Assembly (NCBI RefSeq): GCF_032062135.1
Contig: NC_092861.1
Location: 3,030,271 to 3,094,270, forward strand
Length of the DNA: 64,000 nt
Origin: Pyxicephalus adspersus
Taxonomy: Eukaryota; Chordata; Amphibia; Anura; Pyxicephalidae
Reading direction: 5' to 3'
Shown here: positions 58,400 to 64,000 of the stretch, piece by piece
How positions within the stretch are numbered: the first letter of the stretch is position 1
Layout of the letters: every line of letters begins with the position of its first letter
Position numbers and translations under genes: made by a program
The notes under the pieces: model-generated
Seen by the model: only the letters and a program-made list of their open reading frames with translations
Told to the model about the DNA's origin: nothing
Database searches by the model: none

Positions 58400-58620
58400 A
58401 TTGCAGCTCTGCATTAGTTTTGTCTTTTTTCCAAGCTTTTCATCTGCCTTGTAAAAGTTTACATTGATCTTAAGGAGCTTTTATGTCGCAGACAGAGGCA
58501 GCGGCGGAGGATTTGGGTTTCGGGAATTACCTGGGAATCTCTATGTCTGGGGCCGTCTCTGTGACCAGGTAGGGTCTGCAGACAAGGTGAGGGGACGAGT
58601 TTCAGTCTTAACATTTAGAT
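58400..58620. other. candidate conserved non-coding element
   Basis: Directly after the Tc1-derived array, the sequence becomes unique with 'gtttgcattgcagctctgcat', 'cattgatcttaaggagcttt' and CpG-containing 'aggcagcggcggagg'. No repetition is seen. It could be a conserved element. There is no other support. Confidence 0.25.
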
Positions 58621-59046
58621 TAGCCAATCTCTGCAGGTGAATCTGCATTTTAAAGGATAGTGCTTGATTCACCACCAGAGAAGGCTGAGTGAAAGTCACA
58701 TTCATACCTTATAGTGTATCCAAACCCAAGAACAAAAACGTCATCTATTGCAATTATCATGCGGCTGCATTACTTTTCCTTTTTCACATATTGCCCCTTT
58801 ATTTTCACCCTACATTCATTGCTGTATAGATAAGCAGTGCTGTCAGCCCTAGGCTACAAATCACCTCCCCAGCTCCTGATCTCCATAACAATTGGGGTGA
58901 AGTGTGGTCAGAGACTGTGGAAGGGATCACATGCAGGGGAAAGTTGACCTTATGGGTGGAAATCTGGACACAAGTTAGCATGCTAGTTATATGCTGGCCA
59001 CATAATAAAAAAAGTTGCCGATTATGTATAAAGAAAAAGCCTCTTT

Positions 59047-59243
59047 GTAGAGAGACCACTGCTTCCACAGCAAGGATCTTTCTCTGCAGCATGCTTGCAG
59101 GGGAAAGACTTTTCTACTCAGGTTGTGTGCTCTCCGAATTGGAGAATGGTCTAGGACACCAAATCAGTAGAAAAGCCCATCCCTTGCCAGCATGCTGCAG
59201 AGATAGATCCTTGCTTCCTATTTGGAAGCAGTGGTCTCTCTAC
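59047..59243. mobile_element. long imperfect inverted repeat (MITE-like)
   Basis: The left arm (59047-59118) and right arm (59165-59243) are reverse complements with a few changes and one small indel. The outer 20 bases of each arm (GTAGAGAGACCACTGCTTCC and its complement) match exactly. The spacer is about 45 bases. The element can fold into a single hairpin and is non-coding. Confidence 0.85.
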
Positions 59244-59344
59244 AGAAGTCTGGCACTCCACCAGCTGATTCAGAGCCAGAACCTCTTGCAGGGTTTTCAC
59301 AATTGCAATCACTAATTATCTTTACCTTATCAGAGTTAGGTTTG

Positions 59345-59460
59345 GATTCTGCCTAGGAAGCTGTCTGCATGGAGTTTGTACAGCCTTTCTATACCTGTGA
59401 GATTTACATTGCCTGCATGGAGTTTGTACAATCTTCCTATGCCTGTATGGATTCCTTCAT
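59345..59460 (+). repeat. interspersed repeat fragment, partly duplicated
   Basis: The phrase 'ctgcatggagtttgtaca' occurs at 59365 and 59414, each followed by 'tcttcctatgcctgtatgg' or a variant. It resembles the 'tggagtttgcatgttctcc' segment found in a common frog and fish repeat. The family is uncertain. Confidence 0.45.
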
Positions 59461-60850
59461 CATTAAAAAAAAGTCTGACCTGACCAGGACTGGTAACAAT
59501 TACATTTTTGATGCTCCTAACCCTCTGCGTGTTATAAATAATCATCCTGCTTTCTCCATTTTTTATCCTTTTTGATCTCCTGCAGCCGCTTTGCAGCCAC
59601 TTCCTGTCCACACGTATGCGCTGCAGGGGTTGCTGCATGCCATGGTTCAGGCCGAGTTTTCCGGTCAGATCGGTCACAATGGGTTGAAGCTCTGAGTATG
59701 TTGTCACATATTGGATCAGAACCAGGAGAACTCAAATTCCAAGTTCTGACCTGAGTCAAAAATCAACACCAATCAGAACAATCTGGCACCCGAGGACAAT
59801 CCCCGCCCCCGTGCCATTAGCATTGATGGGACCAATGTAAAGCAGAAATTTCCACCTTCTTGGTATCTGTGCCCCCCCAATGACCCCATAAGTCCCCCAG
59901 TCCGGTACCACTGCTACTGTACTTCTGGGCCGCAAGCTGACACTGCGGTCATCACTGGGCTTTACCTGCACCCCAAACACTCATCTGCAATGCACAGACA
60001 CAAGAGCTAAGAAAAAGGGTTGCAGGGGTCTCAGCTGTGACCGGGCCCCTTACCCCAGAAGGCCTGTAGGGGCCTATCATGATTGCCACAGATCTGCCAT
60101 CATTGGCATCCCAGCAGTGGAAGATCTCTGCCAACTACGGTGCCAAAATTGAGAGGCCGGTGCAGTTGCGCTCACAGGAAACCTGCTGAGGGTCCATGCT
60201 AATGGGGCCCCTGGCCCTTGGGGTGCTCCTGATATAAAGCCATCGGGACCCAGCCAATCAGGATAACGGAAGATCCAATAAAGGAAGAGAAGACGGAAAT
60301 AGATGGCGGTGCCTGCGATGGAACGGGTGCAGGTGATTGGGTGGGTGAAAAGGGAACTCCTTAGGGTGCAGATCCAAAGGGGGCCCCTAAAATAAATGCA
60401 GGAACCCTGATATAAAGAGGGGCCCCTGATGTGAGGTCGCTTGTCATAAATGGTCAAAAATTAGCACTTGGGCCCGAAGATTTATAGCTGCAGAAGGAGG
60501 AATTCCTATAGATGTGCAGCTACTCCAATGCATCCACATATACGTGCAGCCTAAAAATAAGTGGGCTGTGCATTGTTTTATGGTGAAAATGGGCCCTAAG
60601 GTAAAATTTAAATGGGCCCTTGGGGGTAACCACTATGGGTGCCCAAAATCAACCAATAATCACCCGGTGAGCTGGAGATGTTGACATGCACTCCTGGGCA
60701 TTTACTGAAACGTCTAGTAAGAGGTTGCAGCGGGGTTGCAGTGCCGCATGTTGCAAAGGGTTGTGGGTCACCCACTGTTCTTTACAACATTTCCAACTTC
60801 TAGTTAATGCTTCCTATTCGTGACTCAGCAGCAGACCAACCGGAGATGCT
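59461..60850. other. no recognisable gene
   Basis: Mixed sequence with many GGGCCC or GGGGCCC words between 60040 and 60640 ('gggccccttaccccag', 'ggggcccctggccctt', 'ggggcccctgatgtgag'). These suggest a worn repeat, but no period could be set. A 123-codon and a 126-codon minus-strand frame have no family similarity that I recognise. Confidence 0.4.
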
Positions 60851-60859
60851 GCACTGAAA

Positions 60860-61650
60860 AACTGCAATGCATCCGACGCAGTATTGGTGAACCGCAGCAG
60901 AACCGCTTAGAAATGTATCTGTTTCACGTAAGCCCCAAATGCGACGCATTTACCCATGACTATTTAGGAAACAAGCCTTCTCCACAATGCGGCTCGCTGC
61001 TTCCCATCTGCTTATCGCATTAATTGTCATTTCCTGAAATAAGCGCAATAAAATTAAAACCTCCGTAATTCCGTGTTTAACCCCCGCCGTGGAATCCTGA
61101 CATCGATTCTTATCAGTCCCTCTTTTATCATGTTGTCCTCTTTTCCTCGGCTTAATTACCCAGCTAATTAAGTTTGCGCATGGCGTTGGCGGTGGACGGG
61201 GCTTTCCAGCGCCGCATCCGTTCCATCTTAGCAGGATTTTAATGCAATAAGAAATGACAGGCGGCACTAGGCTTGGGGTCTAAATTAAGTCTCATTTAAA
61301 GACTGGATTAATGGTCTGTCTTTGCTTGGTGCTGCAGCTGCTGCGGACGCCCACGCACCGCCAGTGCCATACATATGGGCCTCGCATTATCCCCAGGTAG
61401 CGAGTGGGCGTCGGAATCCATTAACTAGCTGGACCTTTGTTTAAGCAGCGCTAACAAACCAGCTGCACTTATGGCGGCTGTCACTTACGCGCAGTCACTT
61501 AGCGCGGCCAAACAAAGCGAGTGTCACAGAAAAATAATTAGAATGTGACCGCCAAGGCCCCCGAACATTATTTCAGCGCAGGGAGTCGGTGTCAGGAGTC
61601 CCCAGAGACGGCCCTTGATGTACGTCTGCTTTCTAAATTTGATCATAGTA
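60860..61650. promoter_or_regulatory. candidate conserved regulatory block with paired homeodomain sites
   Basis: This is the most regulatory-looking stretch of the window: non-repetitive, CpG-containing, and full of factor-like words. CTTAATTA (61151-61158) and TAATTAAG (61165-61172) form a perfect inverted pair with a 6-base spacer, as expected for dimeric homeodomain binding. Nearby are CCTTTGTT (near 61432) and AACAAAG (near 61511), both SOX-type, and GTCTAAATTAAGTCTC and GACTGGATTAATGG. No coding frame fits. Function is inferred from character only. The target gene could be msra or a neighbour outside the window. Confidence 0.4.
61151..61172. promoter_or_regulatory. palindromic TAATTA pair (possible homeodomain dimer site)
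   Basis: Two 8-base arms, CTTAATTA and TAATTAAG, are exact reverse complements around CCCAGC. Each arm contains the TAATTA core bound by many homeodomain proteins. Chance occurrence is possible in AT-rich DNA, but this lies in a GC-richer unique block. Confidence 0.5.
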
Positions 61651-61940
61651 TTGCACTAGTTAGCATTTTTCTACCGCTTTCATAAATCTTATGGCGCGGG
61701 GGAATAGCGCAGGGGGAACCATCGCAGAGCCATGGCAGAGGTATGGGCGGGCAGGTTGGTGAGCAAGCTGAAACCATTCACGGTAAAGCAACATTGCGAT
61801 TTGTATACACTTGCATAGTGTACCCACCAATTGCATCAAAATCAGTGCCACCTATCATAAAAATGAATAAGCGATAAAACGGAAGGATGCAGCTCAGAAA
61901 TTGATCATGCAATAGGGAATGATGAAGCAATTGGTGCTTC
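61651..61940. other. no recognisable gene
   Basis: Short intergenic link between the candidate regulatory block and the 61-bp minisatellite. A 63-codon minus-strand frame is not supported. Confidence 0.4.
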
Positions 61941-62287
61941 AACTATCCCTGTGTTGAGTTCCCAGGTCTGTACACCTGCTCTGCCCATTAGGAGGCGCTC
62001 TCACTGTCCCTGTGCTGAGTTCCCAGGTCTCTATAACTGCTCTGCCCATTAGTAGGCGCTCTCATTCTCTCTGTGCTGAGTTCCCAGGTCTGTATACCTG
62101 CCGTGCCCATTAGGAGGCGCTCCCACTATCCCTGTGCTGAGTTCCCAGGTCTCTATAACTGCTCTGCCCATTAGGAGGCACTCTCACTGTCCCTGTGCTG
62201 AGTTCCCAGGTCTCTATAACTGCCCTGCCCATTAGGAGGCGCTCCCACTCTCTCTGTGCTGAGTTCCCAGGTCTGTATACCTGTATG
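61941..62287. repeat. 61-bp minisatellite, six copies
   Basis: The unit is 'ctgtgctgagttcccaggtc', 'tctataactgctctgcccat', 'taggaggcgctctcactgtc'. Anchors occur every 61 bp from 61958. Two unit variants (ending 'tgtatacctgc' and 'tctataactgc') alternate in part, which suggests a two-monomer expansion. Copies are more than 90% identical, so this is one of the youngest arrays here. Confidence 0.95.
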
Positions 62288-64000
62288 TCATGTTGTGCAG
62301 TGCCGTGTTTCCAAAACACATACATGTAATCATATTGGGCGTACCAAGTGTTCCTTATGCCCTGGGCAAATACCATTATCACTCCCACATTTGCCCCCTA
62401 GATAATGTGCACCCAGGTACATCAGTGCCAGTTTCCTTAGAATTTGCCCCATTCCAGCCCCTTTTAGCCCAACTGATCTGAAATTCTCCCCGATTGTTCT
62501 GGAGGTAGGAGGGTCATTACCGCAGACAAATGCACAGGAATGCCATGGGAAGACCACCAAATGTCTGAGCAACATTGTGCTACTGTGTACTACCCCCACC
62601 CCCCGATCTTTTTGGATGGTAAGCTCTTTTGAAAAAGGTCTTCTCCTCCTCTGATGTCATTGACCACCAATGGTTCCTTGCACTGGCAGCAGAAAGCAAT
62701 GCAGCTTTAGAAGAGCAATGCTAAAAGATTTGCGGAACCTGCAAGTGAAGTAATACAATGAGACCCAGTGATAAGAGAAACCAATAATGACAGTTTTGGC
62801 CAGCACTGCGCTCCCTGCCTGGCGCCTGGCCTGTACTCCCTGCCTGCAATAAGGTTCAATAATATTGATCCCGCCAGTCCCTACAGCAGGAGCCCCTAAA
62901 ACGTCTTATCTCTATGCAGAATTTTGATTGCATGTTGATGCAATCCAAATCTGGATAACGATGTTAATCAATCTCATGTCCCAACATGAGCAGCCAGGTC
63001 CCAAAACCCAACATGGTCTGACCCATGGGTTGTCCCTGATCTTCGGGGAAGAAGTGCAGGACCTCCAGCAGGATTTCAGTGTAATACGTCAGTGACTACC
63101 CTATTTCCTTACTTGGTCCTAAACCACACAGTGGGACCACCATGTTCCTCCACCTTACCCCGTCTGGGTTTACTCCTGCATGACCTGCAACACACATGGG
63201 TTCCCAATAGCAGTAAGGGAATTCTGGGTTCCAATACTGATAACATGCTAATCTTAGGGGTCACTCTGGCATGAAGGTGCCATATTGCTGCACCTATTAT
63301 TGAAGAAATAATCCCGGTGGGCCCACGGCCAGCCAGAAAACCAGCATTTTTCGGAACAAAAAGTCGTTTGTTTTTCTTTTCCTACAAGATGTTTTTAAGG
63401 ACAAAAGGTCAATGCACGGGGCCCCTTGTAAATCAGGTCATCGAAGTGTTTGTTGGGTTGGAATGAGTCCCCAGTCTAGGGGAGACGTGCATGCAACCCT
63501 TGGAAGTCCCTCCTGCAATAATCCCAGAGCGTCATTTCCCGTTGAGCTCATATCTTCCTGTTATGCAGCACACGCATTGATGTGTATCGCAGCTGCCGCA
63601 GAGAATGTGTCACTGGCGGAAATTCCAGCCGTATGACACGTAGAAAGATGCACATTAAATCCACACTTCCAGGTATCTATTGTCAGACCATGTCTTGGGC
63701 GCCCGGCCAACTTTCCTTTCGATGCTTTCTCTGAGTGCTCTTCCTCTTTGGAGTAACATTACGATGGGACTTTTATCAAATGCAGGAAAAGAGCTTTGCT
63801 ACACTAGCGATTTCTGAGCGACTTCGCGACTTTTAGCGACATTGGTAGGGGGCGGAGTCAGGGGCTGCACCCAATGGCAAAGACTCAATGAAATGCTCTG
63901 TAGGGACCCTTTAGCAGAAATGTATCATTGGACCCCTTGTAGAAATCTGCTAGGTGGGATTTTGTGAATAGAATGATGATGGCCGTACAAGGTATGCATC
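62288..64000. other. no recognisable gene
   Basis: Intergenic DNA. Near 63805-63850 a repeated 'gcgac' pattern ('gagcgacttcgcgacttttagcgacatt') looks like a repeat end with a run of TCGC words. Otherwise nothing can be named. Frames of 60-92 codons lack support. Confidence 0.4.

Noticed and set aside
61941..62287. Regular 61-bp repeats resembling a CRISPR array
   Set aside because: The whole 61 bp is repeated with no variable spacers, so it is a minisatellite.
1..64000. tRNA, snRNA or microRNA genes
   Set aside because: I looked for A/B-box pairs, cloverleaf arms and U1-like sequence. The U1-like ATACTTACCTC at 29223 is a transposon end, and no convincing RNA gene was found by eye.

Overview
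This window is vertebrate nuclear DNA, most likely from an anuran amphibian (frog). Two things suggest this. First, there is one clear vertebrate coding exon, the terminal exon of methionine sulfoxide reductase A (msra) at about 10.7 kb on the + strand. Second, the interspersed repeats look like those of frog genomes: Tc1-like transposons, an L2-like LINE tail, short palindromic MITE-like elements and several anonymous families. The species cannot be fixed from the sequence alone. There is no prokaryotic gene organisation, no operon and no CRISPR array. Nearly all open frames of 60-200 codons are chance frames in intron, intergenic or repeat DNA.

Layout. From 1 to 10,701 is the presumed last msra intron, holding transposon remnants, a GC-rich patch and a perfect 19-bp-arm hairpin. 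From 10,702 to 10,863 is the last msra coding exon, with an acceptor site, stop codon, short 3' UTR and two AATAAA signals. Everything to the right is presumed intergenic DNA downstream of msra. It is dominated by degenerate mini- and midisatellite arrays (11.2-12.5, 16.9-17.4, 22.4-22.6, 26.1-26.6, 31.4-32.0, 33.0-34.1, 34.9-35.6, 36.1-36.8, 37.7-39.0, 40.7-41.6, 42.5-42.8, 46.2-46.6, 49.4-50.6, 50.9-51.8 and 62 kb). A 409-base run of N lies inside the 31-bp array at 33 kb. Between 52.8 and 55.4 kb the DNA is very AT-rich.

The most striking theme is repeated local amplification of pieces of Tc1-like transposase genes. The 3' end of one Tc1-like family is duplicated at 7.44-8.15 kb and expanded into a long array at 55.9-58.2 kb that includes a 380-bp higher-order unit. 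The middle of a second Tc1-like family is triplicated at 45.0-45.5 kb, with an inverted copy at 46.1 kb. That second element also appears to be split by a roughly 660-bp LTR-like insertion.

Several non-repetitive, motif-rich blocks look like candidate conserved non-coding or regulatory elements (5.9, 9.5, 13.6, 18.8, 23.6, 27.0, 37.0, 43.9, 47.6, 58.4 and especially 60.9-61.6 kb). The last contains a perfect inverted pair of TAATTA homeodomain-type sites. These calls rest on sequence character only and need cross-species alignment. No previously undescribed gene system could be demonstrated.
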